From Auanema rhodensis (Eukaryota > Nematoda > Chromadorea > Rhabditida > Rhabditidae): a stretch of 64,000 nucleotides of DNA. The first letter of the stretch is position 1. Each line of letters opens with the position of its first letter. Positions 25,801-38,278 of this stretch are shown piece by piece. A model generated the notes under the pieces. The model ran no database searches. It was not told the origin of the DNA and saw nothing but the letters and a program-made list of their open reading frames with translations. The stretch lies in assembly GCA_964057225.1 (NCBI GenBank), contig OZ059900.1, forward strand, positions 15,329,638 to 15,393,637. The letters are read 5' to 3'. A program made the translations under genes and the position numbers.

Positions 25801-27681
25801 CATGCAATGTCAATGAAACCTAGCTCAAAATTGTTCCTACAACGTCTAGTTCCACTTTCACGACAACAAAACAGGGGTTAGAAAATTAAGGAAATTAGCA
25901 TATTCTGAGGGCACGCCCCTTATGGCTAATATTGATTAAATCGATTTTTGTTCATATGAGTCGTCAAATGCAACGAATTTCAGCGTGTTACATACTAAAA
26001 TGAAGCATTTCACATGCTGAACACTAGAAAAATACAAAAACACAGTATTTCCCATGAGAAATATTTTATTATGCTGGAAAACCAGTTTTTGGAAATTTCG
26101 CTGTAAACAAGGTTTTGACTTACGATTTCATGTGTTCAAACTCATGCAATGTCAATGAAACCTAGCTCAAAATTGTTATTACAACGTCTAGTTCCACTTT
26201 CACGACAAAAAAACAGGGGTTAGAAAATTAAGGAAATTAGCATATTCTGAGGGCACGCCTCTTATGGCTAATATTGATTAAATCGATTTTTGTTCATATG
26301 AGTCGTCAAATGCAACGAATTTCAGCGTGTTACATACTAAAATGAAGCATTTTACATGCTGAACACTAGAAAAATACAAAAACACAGTATTTCCCATGAG
26401 AAATATTTTATTATGCTGGAAAACCAGTTTTTGGAAATTTCGCTGTAAACAAGGTTTTGACTTACGATTTCATGTGTTCAAACTCATGCAATGTCAATGA
26501 AACCTAGCTCAAAATTGTTCCTACAACGTCTAGTTCCACTTTCACGACAACAAAACAGGGGTTAGAAAATTAAGGAAATTAGCATATTCTGAGGGCACGC
26601 CCCTTATGGCTAATATTGATTAAATCGATTTTTGTTCATATGAGTCGTCAAATGCAACGAATTTCAGCGTGTTACATACTAAAATGAAGCATTTCACATG
26701 CTGAACACTAGAAAAATACAAAAACACAGTATTTCCCATGAGAAATATTTTATTATGCTGGAAAACCAGTTTTTGGAAATTTCGCTGTAAACAAGGTTTT
26801 GACTTACGATTTCATGTGTTCAAACTCATGCAATGTCAATGAAACCTAGCTCAAAATTGTTATTACAACGTCTAGTTCCACTTTCACGACAAAAAAACAG
26901 GGGTTAGAAAATTAAGGAAATTAGCATATTCTGAGGGCACGCCTCTTATGGCTAATATTGATTAAATCGATTTTTGTTCATATGAGTCGTCAAATGCAAC
27001 GAATTTCAGCGTGTTACATACTAAAATGAAGCATTTTACATGCTGAACACTATAAAATTACAAAAACACAGTATTTCCCATGAGAAATATTTTATTATGC
27101 TGGAAAACCAGTTTTTGGAAATTTCGCTGTAAACAAGGTTTTGACTTACGATTTCATGTGTTCAAACTCATGCAATGTCAATGAAACCTAGCTCAAAATT
27201 GTTCCTACAACGTCTAGTTCCACTTTCACGACAACAAAACAGGGGTTAGAAAATTAAGGAAATTAGCATATTCTGAGGGCACGCCCCTTATGGCTAATAT
27301 TGATTAAATCGATTTTGGTTCATATGAGTCGTCAAATGCAACGAATTTCAGCGTGTTACATACTAAAATGAAGCATTTCACATGCTGAACACTAGAAAAA
27401 TACAAAAACACAGTATTTCCCATGAGAAATATTTTATTATGCTGGAAAACCAGTTTTTGGAAATTTCGCTGTAAACAAGGTTTTGACTTACGATTTCATG
27501 TGTTCAAACTCATGCAATGTCAATGAAACCTAGCTCAAAATTGTTCGTACAACGTCTAGTTCCACTTTCACGACAAAAAAACAGGGGTTAGAAAATTAAG
27601 GAAATTAGCATATTCTGAGGGCACGCCCCTTATGGCTAATATTGATTAAATCGATTTTTGTTCATATGAGTCGTCAAATGC
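22895..27681 (+). repeat. Six-monomer-offset repeats
   Basis: Fourteen monomers. The TGAAACGAA monomer occurs at 23579 and 25630 (offset 2051 bp, six monomers), each preceded by a GAAACATTTT monomer and followed by a GTTATTAC monomer. From 26656 the order GTTATTAC, ACTATAAAAT with GATTTTGG, CATTTCAC with GTTCGTAC, and then AATTAATTTC (27682) matches the order at 35885-37252 (offset 9229 bp). This segment therefore links the earlier mosaic with the last forward HOR. Confidence 0.8.
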
Positions 27682-30600
27682 AATTAATTTCAGCGTGTTA
27701 CATACTAAAATGAAGCATTTTACATGCTGAACACTAAAAAAATACAAAAACACAGTATTTCCCATGAGAAATATTTTATTATGCTGGAAAACGAGTTTTT
27801 GGAAATTTCGCTGTAAACAAGGTTTTGACTTACGATTTCATGTGTTCAAACTCATGCAATGTCAATGAAACCTAGCTCAAAATTGTTCCTACAACGTCTA
27901 GTTCCACTTTCACGACAAAAAAACAGTGGTTAGAAAATTAAGGAAATTAGCATATTCTGAGGGCACGCCCTTTATGGCTTATATTGATTAAATCGATTTT
28001 TGTTCATATGAGTCGTCAAATGCAACGAATTTCAGCGTGTTACATACTAAAATGAAACATTTTACATGCTGAACACTATAAAAATACAAAAACACAGTAT
28101 TTCCCATGAGAAATATTTTATTATGCTGGAAAACCAGTTTTTGGAAATTTCGCTGTAAACAAGGTTTTGACTTACGATTTCATGTGTTCAAACTCATGCA
28201 ATGTCAATGAAACCTAGCTCAAAATTGTTCGTACAACGTCTAGTTCCACTTTCACGACAAAAAAACAGGGGTTAGAAAATTAAGGAAATTAGCATATTCT
28301 GAGGGCACGCCTCTTATGGCTAATATTGATTAAATCGATTTTTGTTCATATGAGTCGTCAAATGCAACGAATTTCAGCGTGTTACATACTAAAATGAAGC
28401 ATTTTACATGCTGAACACTAGAAAAATACAAAAACACAGTTTTTCCCATGAGAAATATTTTATTATGCTGGAAAACCAGTTTTTGGAAATTTCGCTGTAA
28501 ACAAGGTTTTGACTTACGATTTCATGTGTTCAAACTCATGCAATGTCAATGAAACCTAGCTCAAAATTGTTCGTACAACGTCTAGTTCCACTTTCACGAC
28601 AAAAAAACAGGGGTTAGAAAATTTAGGAAATTAGCATATTCTGAGGGCACGCCCCTTATGGCTAATATTGATTAAATCGATTTTTGTTCATATGAGTCGT
28701 CAAATGCAACGAATTTCAGCGTGTTACATACTAAAATGAAGTATTTTGCATGCTGAACACTAGAAAAATACAAAAACACAGTATTTCCCATGAGAAATAT
28801 TTTATTATGCTGGAAAACCAGTTTTTGGAAATTTCGCTGTAAACAAGGTTTTGACTTACGATTTCATGTGTTCAAACTCATGCAATGTCAATGAAACCTA
28901 GCTCAAAATTGTTCCTACAACGTCTAGTTCCACTTTCACGACAAAAAACAGGGGTTAGAAAATTAAGGAAATTAGCATAATCTGAGGGCACGCCCCTTAT
29001 GGCTAATATTGATTAAATCGATTTTTGTTCATATGAGTCGTCAAATGCAACGAATTTCAGCGTGTCACATACTTAAATGAAGCATTTTACATGCTGAACA
29101 CTAGAAAAATACAAAAACACAGTATTTCCCATGAGAAATATTTTATTATGCTGGAAAACCAGTTTTTGGAATTTTCGCTGTAAACAAGGTTTTGACTTAC
29201 GATTTCATGTGTTCAAACTCATGCAATGTCAATGAAACCTAGCTCAAAATTGTTCGTACAACGTCTAGTTCCACTTTCACGACAAAAAAACAGGGGTTAG
29301 AAAATTAAGGAAATTAGCATATTCTGAGGGCACGCCTCTTATGGCTAATATTGATTAAATCGATTTTTGTTCATATGAGTCGTCAAATGCAACGAATTTC
29401 AGCGTGTTACATACTAAAATGAAGCATTTTACATGCTGAACACTAGAAAAATACAAAAACACAGTTTTTCCCATGAGAAATATTTTATTATGCTGGAAAA
29501 CCAGTTTTTGGAAATTTCGCTGTAAACAAGGTTTTGACTTACGATTTCATGTGTTCAAACTCATGCAATGTCAATGAAACCTAGCTCAAAATTGTTCGTA
29601 CAACGTCTAGTTCCACTTTCACGACAAAAAAACAGGGGTTAGAAAATTTAGGAAATTAGCATATTCTGAGGGCACGCCCCTTATGGCTAATATTGATTAA
29701 ATCGATTTTTGTTCATATGAGTCGTCAAATGCAACGAATTTCAGCGTGTTACATACTAAAATGAAGTATTTTGCATGCTGAACACTAGAAAAATACAAAA
29801 ACACAGTATTTCCCATGAGAAATATTTTATTATGCTGGAAAACCAGTTTTTGGAAATTTCGCTGTAAACAAGGTTTTGACTTACGATTTCATGTGTTCAA
29901 ACTCATGCAATGTCAATGAAACCTAGCTCAAAATTGTTCCTACAACGTCTAGTTCCACTTTCACGACAAAAAACAGGGGTTAGAAAATTAAGGAAATTAG
30001 CATAATCTGAGGGCACGCCCCTTATGGCTAATATTGATTAAATCGATTTTTGTTCATATGAGTCGTCAAATGCAACGAATTTCAGCGTGTCACATACTTA
30101 AATGAAGCATTTTACATGCTGAACACTAGAAAAATACAAAAACACAGTATTTCCCATGAGAAATATTTTATTATGCTGGAAAACCACTTTTTGGAAATTT
30201 CGCTGTAAACAAGGTTTTGACTTACGATTTCATGTGTTCAAACTCATGCAATGTCAATGAAACCTAGCTCAAAACTGTTCCTACAACGTCTAGTTCCACT
30301 TTCACGACAAAAAAACAGGGGTTAGAAAATTAAGGAAATTAGCATATTCTGAGGGCACGACCCTTATGGCTAATATTGATTAAATCGATTTTTGTTCATA
30401 TGAGTCGTCAAATGCAACGAATTTCAGCGTGTTACATACTAAAATGAAGCATTTTACATGCTGAACACCATAAAAATACAAAAACACAGTATTTCCCATG
30501 AGAAATATTTTATTATGCTGGAAAACCAGTTTTTGGAAGTTTCGCTGTAAACAAGGTTTTGACTTACGATTTCATGTGTTCAAACTCATGCAATGTCAAT

Positions 30601-31782
30601 GAAACCTAGCTCAAAATTGTTCCTACAACGTCTAATTCCACTTTCACGACAAAAAAACAGGGGTTAGAAAATTAAGGAAATTAGCATATTCTGAGGGCAC
30701 GCCCCTTATGGCTAATATTGATTAAATCGATTTTTGTTCATATGAGTCGTCAAATGCAACGAATTTCAGCGTGTTACATACTAAAATGAAGCATTTTACA
30801 TGCTGAACACTATAAAAATACAAAAACACAGTATTTCCCATGAGAAATATTTTATTATGCTGGAAAACCAGTTTTTGGAAATTTCGCTGTAAACAAGGTT
30901 TTGACTTACGATTTCATGTGTTCAAACTCATGCAATGTCAATGAAACCTAGCTCAAAATTGTTCCTACAACGTCTAGTTCCACTTTCACGACAAAAAACA
31001 GGGGTTAGAAAATTAAGGAAATTAGCATATTCTGAGGGCACGCCCCTTATGGCTAATATTGATTAAATCGATTTTTGTTCATATGAGTCGTCAAATGCAA
31101 CGAATTTCAGCGTGTTACATACTAAAATGAAGCATTTTACATGCTGAACACTAGAAAAATACAAAAACACAGTATTTCCCATGAGAAATATTTTATTATG
31201 CTGGAAAACCAGTTTTTGGAAATTTCGCTGTAAACAAGGTTTTGACTTACGATTTCATGTGTTCAAACTCATGCAATGTCAATGAAACCTAGCTCAAAAT
31301 TGTTCCTACAACGTCTAGTTCCACTTTCACGACAACAAAACAGGGGTTAGAAAATTAAGGAAATTAGCATATTCTGAGGGCACGCCCCTTATGGCTAATA
31401 TTGATTAAATCGATTTTTGTTCATATGAGTCGTCAAATGCAACGAATTTCAGCGTGTTACATACTAAAATGAAACATTTTACATGCTGAACACTATAAAA
31501 ATACAAAAACACAGTATTTCCCATGAGAAATATTTTATTATGCTGGAAAACCAGTTTTTGGAAATTTCGCTGTAAACAAGGTTTTGACTTACGATTTCAT
31601 GTGTTCAAACTCATGCAATGTCAATGAAACCTAGCTCAACATTGTTCGTACAACGTCTAGTTCCACTTTCACGACAAAAAAACAGGGGTTAGAAAATTTA
31701 GGAAATTAGCATATTCTGAGGGCACGCCCCTTATGGCTAATATTGATTAAATCGATTTTTGTTCATATGAGTCGTCAAATGC
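27682..31782 (+). repeat. 12-monomer HOR unit
   Basis: Twelve monomers, 4101 bp. Order of marks: AATTAATTTC with AACGAGTTT, CAGTGGTT and GGCTTATATT; GAAACATTTT with GCCTCTTATG; CAGTTTTTCCC; GTATTTTGCATG; GTGTCACATACTTA with GGAATTTTCG; CAGTTTTTCCC again; GTATTTTGCATG again; GTGTCACATACTTA with CCACTTTTTGG; ACACCATAAA; six-A run; AACAAAAC; GAAACATTTT with CAACATTG. The third and fourth monomers are duplicated as the sixth and seventh. Confidence 0.88.
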
Positions 31783-34700
31783 AATTAATTTCAGCGTGTT
31801 ACATACTAAAATGAAGCATTTTACATGCTGAACACTAAAAAAATACAAAAACACAGTATTTCCCATGAGAAATATTTTATTATGCTGGAAAACGAGTTTT
31901 TGGAAATTTCGCTGTAAACAAGGTTTTGACTTACGATTTCATGTGTTCAAACTCATGCAATGTCAATGAAACCTAGCTCAAAATTGTTCCTACAACGTCT
32001 AGTTCCACTTTCACGACAAAAAAACAGTGGTTAGAAAATTAAGGAAATTAGCATATTCTGAGGGCACGCCCTTTATGGCTTATATTGATTAAATCGATTT
32101 TTGTTCATATGAGTCGTCAAATGCAACGAATTTCAGCGTGTTACATACTAAAATGAAACATTTTACATGCTGAACACTATAAAAATACAAAAACACAGTA
32201 TTTCCCATGAGAAATATTTTATTATGCTGGAAAACCAGTTTTTGGAAATTTCGCTGTAAACAAGGTTTTGACTTACGATTTCATGTGTTCAAACTCATGC
32301 AATGTCAATGAAACCTAGCTCAAAATTGTTCGTACAACGTCTAGTTCCACTTTCACGACAAAAAAACAGGGGTTAGAAAATTAAGGAAATTAGCATATTC
32401 TGAGGGCACGCCTCTTATGGCTAATATTGATTAAATCGATTTTTGTTCATATGAGTCGTCAAATGCAACGAATTTCAGCGTGTTACATACTAAAATGAAG
32501 CATTTTACATGCTGAACACTAGAAAAATACAAAAACACAGTTTTTCCCATGAGAAATATTTTATTATGCTGGAAAACCAGTTTTTGGAAATTTCGCTGTA
32601 AACAAGGTTTTGACTTACGATTTCATGTGTTCAAACTCATGCAATGTCAATGAAACCTAGCTCAAAATTGTTCGTACAACGTCTAGTTCCACTTTCACGA
32701 CAAAAAAACAGGGGTTAGAAAATTTAGGAAATTAGCATATTCTGAGGGCACGCCCCTTATGGCTAATATTGATTAAATCGATTTTTGTTCATATGAGTCG
32801 TCAAATGCAACGAATTTCAGCGTGTTACATACTAAAATGAAGTATTTTGCATGCTGAACACTAGAAAAATACAAAAACACAGTATTTCCCATGAGAAATA
32901 TTTTATTATGCTGGAAAACCAGTTTTTGGAAATTTCGCTGTAAACAAGGTTTTGACTTACGATTTCATGTGTTCAAACTCATGCAATGTCAATGAAACCT
33001 AGCTCAAAATTGTTCCTACAACGTCTAGTTCCACTTTCACGACAAAAAACAGGGGTTAGAAAATTAAGGAAATTAGCATAATCTGAGGGCACGCCCCTTA
33101 TGGCTAATATTGATTAAATCGATTTTTGTTCATATGAGTCGTCAAATGCAACGAATTTCAGCGTGTCACATACTTAAATGAAGCATTTTACATGCTGAAC
33201 ACTAGAAAAATACAAAAACACAGTATTTCCCATGAGAAATATTTTATTATGCTGGAAAACCAGTTTTTGGAATTTTCGCTGTAAACAAGGTTTTGACTTA
33301 CGATTTCATGTGTTCAAACTCATGCAATGTCAATGAAACCTAGCTCAAAATTGTTCGTACAACGTCTAGTTCCACTTTCACGACAAAAAAACAGGGGTTA
33401 GAAAATTAAGGAAATTAGCATATTCTGAGGGCACGCCTCTTATGGCTAATATTGATTAAATCGATTTTTGTTCATATGAGTCGTCAAATGCAACGAATTT
33501 CAGCGTGTCACATACTTAAATGAAGCATTTTACATGCTGAACACTAGAAAAATACAAAAACACAGTATTTCCCATGAGAAATATTTTATTATGCTGGAAA
33601 ACCACTTTTTGGAAATTTCGCTGTAAACAAGGTTTTGACTTACGATTTCATGTGTTCAAACTCATGCAATGTCAATGAAACCTAGCTCAAAACTGTTCCT
33701 ACAACGTCTAGTTCCACTTTCACGACAAAAAAACAGGGGTTAGAAAATTAAGGAAATTAGCATATTCTGAGGGCACGACCCTTATGGCTAATATTGATTA
33801 AATCGATTTTTGTTCATATGAGTCGTCAAATGCAACGAATTTCAGCGTGTTACATACTAAAATGAAGCATTTTACATGCTGAACACCATAAAAATACAAA
33901 AACACAGTATTTCAAATGAGAAATATTTTATTATGCTGGAAAACCAGTTTTTGGAAGTTTCGCTGTAAACAAGGTTTTGACTTACGATTTCATGTGTTCA
34001 AACTCATGCAATGTCAATGAAACCTAGCTCAAAATTGTTCCTACAACGTCTAATTCCACTTTCACGACAAAAAAACAGGGGTTAGAAAATTAAGGAAATT
34101 AGCATATTCTGAGGGCACGCCCCTTATGGCTAATATTGATTAAATCGATTTTTGTTCATATGAGTCGTCAAATGCAACGAATTTCAGCGTGTTACATACT
34201 AAAATGAAGCATTTTACATGCTGAACACTATAAAAATACAAAAACACAGTATTTCCCATGAGAAATATTTTATTATGCTGGAAAACCAGTTTTTGGAAAT
34301 TTCGCTGTAAACAAGGTTTTGACTTACGATTTCATGTGTTCAAACTCATGCAATGTCAATGAAACCTAGCTCAAAATTGTTCCTACAACGTCTAGTTCCA
34401 CTTTCACGACAAAAAACAGGGGTTAGAAAATTAAGGAAATTAGCATATTCTGAGGGCACGCCCCTTATGGCTAATATTGATTAAATCGATTTTTGTTCAT
34501 ATGAGTCGTCAAATGCAACGAATTTCAGCGTGTTACATACTAAAATGAAGCATTTTACATGCTGAACACTAGAAAAATACAAAAACACAGTATTTCCCAT
34601 GAGAAATATTTTATTATGCTGGAAAACCAGTTTTTGGAAATTTCGCTGTAAACAAGGTTTTGACTTACGATTTCATGTGTTCAAACTCATGCAATGTCAA

Positions 34701-35200
34701 TGAAACCTAGCTCAAAATTGTTCCTACAACGTCTAGTTCCACTTTCACGACAACAAAACAGGGGTTAGAAAATTAAGGAAATTAGCATATTCTGAGGGCA
34801 CGCCCCTTATGGCTAATATTGATTAAATCGATTTTTGTTCATATGAGTCGTCAAATGCAACGAATTTCAGCGTGTTACATACTAAAATGAAACATTTTAC
34901 ATGCTGAACACTATAAAAATACAAAAACACAGTATTTCCCATGAGAAATATTTTATTATGCTGGAAAACCAGTTTTTGGAAATTTCGCTGTAAACAAGGT
35001 TTTGACTTACGATTTCATGTGTTCAAACTCATGCAATGTCAATGAAACCTAGCTCAAAATTGTTCGTACAACGTCTAGTTCCACTTTCACGACAAAAAAA
35101 CAGGGGTTAGAAAATTAAGGAAATTAGCATATTCTGAGGGCACGCCCCTTATGGCTAATATTGATTAAATCGATTTTTGTTCATATGAATCGTCAAATGC
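31783..35200 (+). repeat. 10-monomer version of the preceding HOR
   Basis: The first five monomers match 27682-29390 at a constant 4101-bp offset. The next four match monomers 8-11 of the preceding unit, and the last resembles its twelfth. The unit thus lacks the internal CAGTTTTTCCC plus GTATTTTGCATG pair, a clean two-monomer difference as expected of unequal exchange in register. A private change TTTCAAATGAG lies near 33912. The unit ends with ATGAATCG near 35186, which also ends the next two units. Confidence 0.88.
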
Positions 35201-38200
35201 AACGAATTTCAGCGTGTTACATACTAAAATGAAGCATTTTACATGCTGAACACTAGAAAAATACAAAAACACAGTATTTCTCATGAGAAATATTTTATTA
35301 TGCTGGAAAACCAGTTTTTGGAAATTTCGCTGTAAACAAGGTTTTGACTTACGATTTCATGTGTTCAAACTCATGCAATGTCAATGAAACCTAGCTCAAA
35401 ATTGTTCCTACAACGTCTAGTTCCACTTTCACGACAAAAAAACAGGGGTTAGAAAATTAAGGAAATTAGCATATTCTGAGGGCACGCCCCTTATGGCTAA
35501 TATTGATTAAATCGATTTTTGTTCATATGAGTCGTCAAATGAAACGAATTTCAGCGTGTTACATACTAAAATGAAGCATTTTACATGCTGAACACTAGAA
35601 AAATACAAAAACACAGTATTTCCCATGAGAAATATTTTATTATGCTGGAAAACCAGTTTTTGGAAATTTCGCTGTAAACAAGGTTTTGACTTACGATTTC
35701 ATGTGTTCAAACTCATGCAATGTCAATGAAACCTAGCTCAAAATTGTTCCTACAACGTCTAGTTCCACTTTCACGACAACAAAACAGGGGTTAGAAAATT
35801 AAGGAAATTAGCATATTCTGAGGGCACGCCCCTTATGGCTAATATTGATTAAATCGATTTTTGTTCATATGAGTCGTCAAATGCAACGAATTTCAGCGTG
35901 TTACATACTAAAATGAAGCATTTCACATGCTGAACACTAGAAAAATACAAAAACACAGTATTTCCCATGAGAAATATTTTATTATGCTGGAAAACCAGTT
36001 TTTGGAAATTTCGCTGTAAACAAGGTTTTGACTTACGATTTCATGTGTTCAAACTCATGCAATGTCAATGAAACCTAGCTCAAAATTGTTATTACAACGT
36101 CTAGTTCCACTTTCACGACAAAAAAACAGGGGTTAGAAAATTAAGGAAATTAGCATATTCTGAGGGCACGCCTCTTATGGCTAATATTGATTAAATCGAT
36201 TTTTGTTCATATGAGTCGTCAAATGCAACGAATTTCAGCATGTTACATACTAAAATGAAGCATTTTACATGCTGAACACTATAAAAATACAAAAACACAG
36301 TATTTCCCATGAGAAATATTTTATTATGCTGGAAAACCAGTTTTTGGAAATTTCGCTGTAAACAAGGTTTTGACTTACGATTTCATGTGTTCAAACTCAT
36401 GCAATGTCAATGAAACCTAGCTCAAAATTGTTCCTACAACGTCTAGTTCCACTTTCACGACAACAAAACAGGGGTTAGAAAATTAAGGAAATTAGCATAT
36501 TCTGAGGGCACACCCCTTATGGCTAATATTGATTAAATCGATTTTGGTTCATATGAGTCGTCAAATGCAACGAATTTCAGCGTGTTACATACTAAAATGA
36601 AGCATTTCACATGCTGAACACTAGAAAAATACAAAAACACAGTATTTCCCATGAGAAATATTTTATTATGCTGGAAAACCAGTTTTTGGAAATTTCGCTG
36701 TAAACAAGGTTTTGACTTACGATTTCATGTGTTCAAACTCATGCAATGTCAATGAAACCTAGCTCAAAATTGTTCGTACAACGTCTAGTTCCACTTTCAC
36801 GACAAAAAAACAGGGGTTAGAAAATTAAGGAAATTAGCATATTCTGAGGGCACGCCCCTTATGGCTAATATTGATTAAATCGATTTTTGTTCATATGAGT
36901 CGTCAAATGCAATTAATTTCAGCGTGTTACATACTAAAATGAAGCATTTTACATGCTGAACACTATAAAAATACAAAAACACAGTATTTCCCATGAGAAA
37001 TATTTTATTATGCTGGAAAACCAGTTTTTGGAAATTTCGCTGTAAACAAGGTTTTGACTTACGATTTCATGTGTTCAAACTCATGCAATGTCAATGAAAC
37101 CTAGCTCAAAATTGTTCCTACAACGTCTAGTTCCACTTTCACGACAAAAAAACAGTGGTTAGAAAATTAAGGAAATTAGCATATTCTGAGGGCACGCCCT
37201 TTATGGCTAATATTGATTAAATCGATTTTTGTTCATATGAGTCGTCAAATGCAACGAATTTCAGCGTGTTACATACTAAAATGAAGCATTTTACATGCTG
37301 AACACTATAAAAATACAAAAACACAGTATTTCCCATGAGAAATATTTTATTATGCTGGAAAACCAGTTTTTGGAAATTTCGCTGTAAACAAGGTTTTGAC
37401 TTACGATTTCATGTGTTCAAACTCATGCAATGTCAATGAAACCTAGCTCAAAATTGTTCCTACAACGTCTAGTTCCACTTTCACGACAAAAAAAGAGGGG
37501 TTAGAAAATTAAGGAAATTAGCATATTCTGAGGGCACGCCCTTTATGGCTAATATTGATTAAATCGATTTTTGTTCATATGAGTCGTCAAATGCAACGAA
37601 TTTCAGCGTGTTACATACTAAAATGAAACATTTTACATGCTGAACACTATAAAAATACAAAAACACAGTATTTCCCATGAGAAATATTTTATTATGCTGG
37701 AAAACCAGTTTTTGGAAATTTCGCTGTAAACAAGGTTTTGACTTACGATTTCATGTGTTCAAACTCATGCAATGTCAATGAAACCTAGCTCAAAATTGTT
37801 CCTACAACGTCTAGTTCCACTTTCACGACAAAAAAACAGTGGTTAGAAAATTAAGGAAATTAGCATATTCTGAGGGCACGCCCCTTATGGCTAATATTGA
37901 TTAAATCGATTTTTGTTCATATGAGTCGTCAAATGCAACGAATTTCAGCGTGTTACATACTAAAATGAAACATTTTACATGCTGAACACTATAAAAATAC
38001 AAAAACACAGTATTTCCCATGAGAAATATTTTATTATGCTGGAAAACCAGTTTTTGGAAATTTCGCTGTAAACAAGGTTTTGACTTACGATTTCATGTGT
38101 TCAAACTCATGCAATGTCAATGAAACCTAGCTCAAAATTGTTCGTACAACGTCTAGTTCCACTTTCACGACAAAAAAACAGGGGTTAGAAAATTAAGGAA

Positions 38201-38278
38201 ATTAGCATATTCTGAGGGCACGCCCCTTATGGCTAATATTGATTAAATCGATTTTTGTTCATATGAATCGTCAAATGC
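35201..38278 (+). repeat. 9-monomer HOR unit (3078 bp)
   Basis: Nine monomers of exactly 342 bp each. Order of marks: the 18-bp palindrome; TGAAACGAA with AACAAAAC; GTTATTAC with GCCTCTTATG; AGCATGTTAC with GCACACCCC and GATTTTGG; CATTTCAC with GTTCGTAC; AATTAATTTC with CAGTGGTT and CCTTTATGG; AAAAGAGGGG; GAAACATTTT with CAGTGGTT; GAAACATTTT with GTTCGTAC. It ends in ATGAATCG. Confidence 0.9.
35275..35292. other. Perfect 18-bp palindrome TATTTCTCATGAGAAATA
   Basis: Most monomers carry a one-mismatch form (TTTCCCATGAGAAA) at phase 75-92. In the monomer starting at 35201 a C-to-T change makes an 18-bp perfect palindrome. The same form occurs in the matching HOR monomer at 38353-38370, in the inverted arm at 42242-42259, and in a cluster of inverted-arm monomers from about 50.8 to 59.3 kb. 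Confidence 0.85.
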
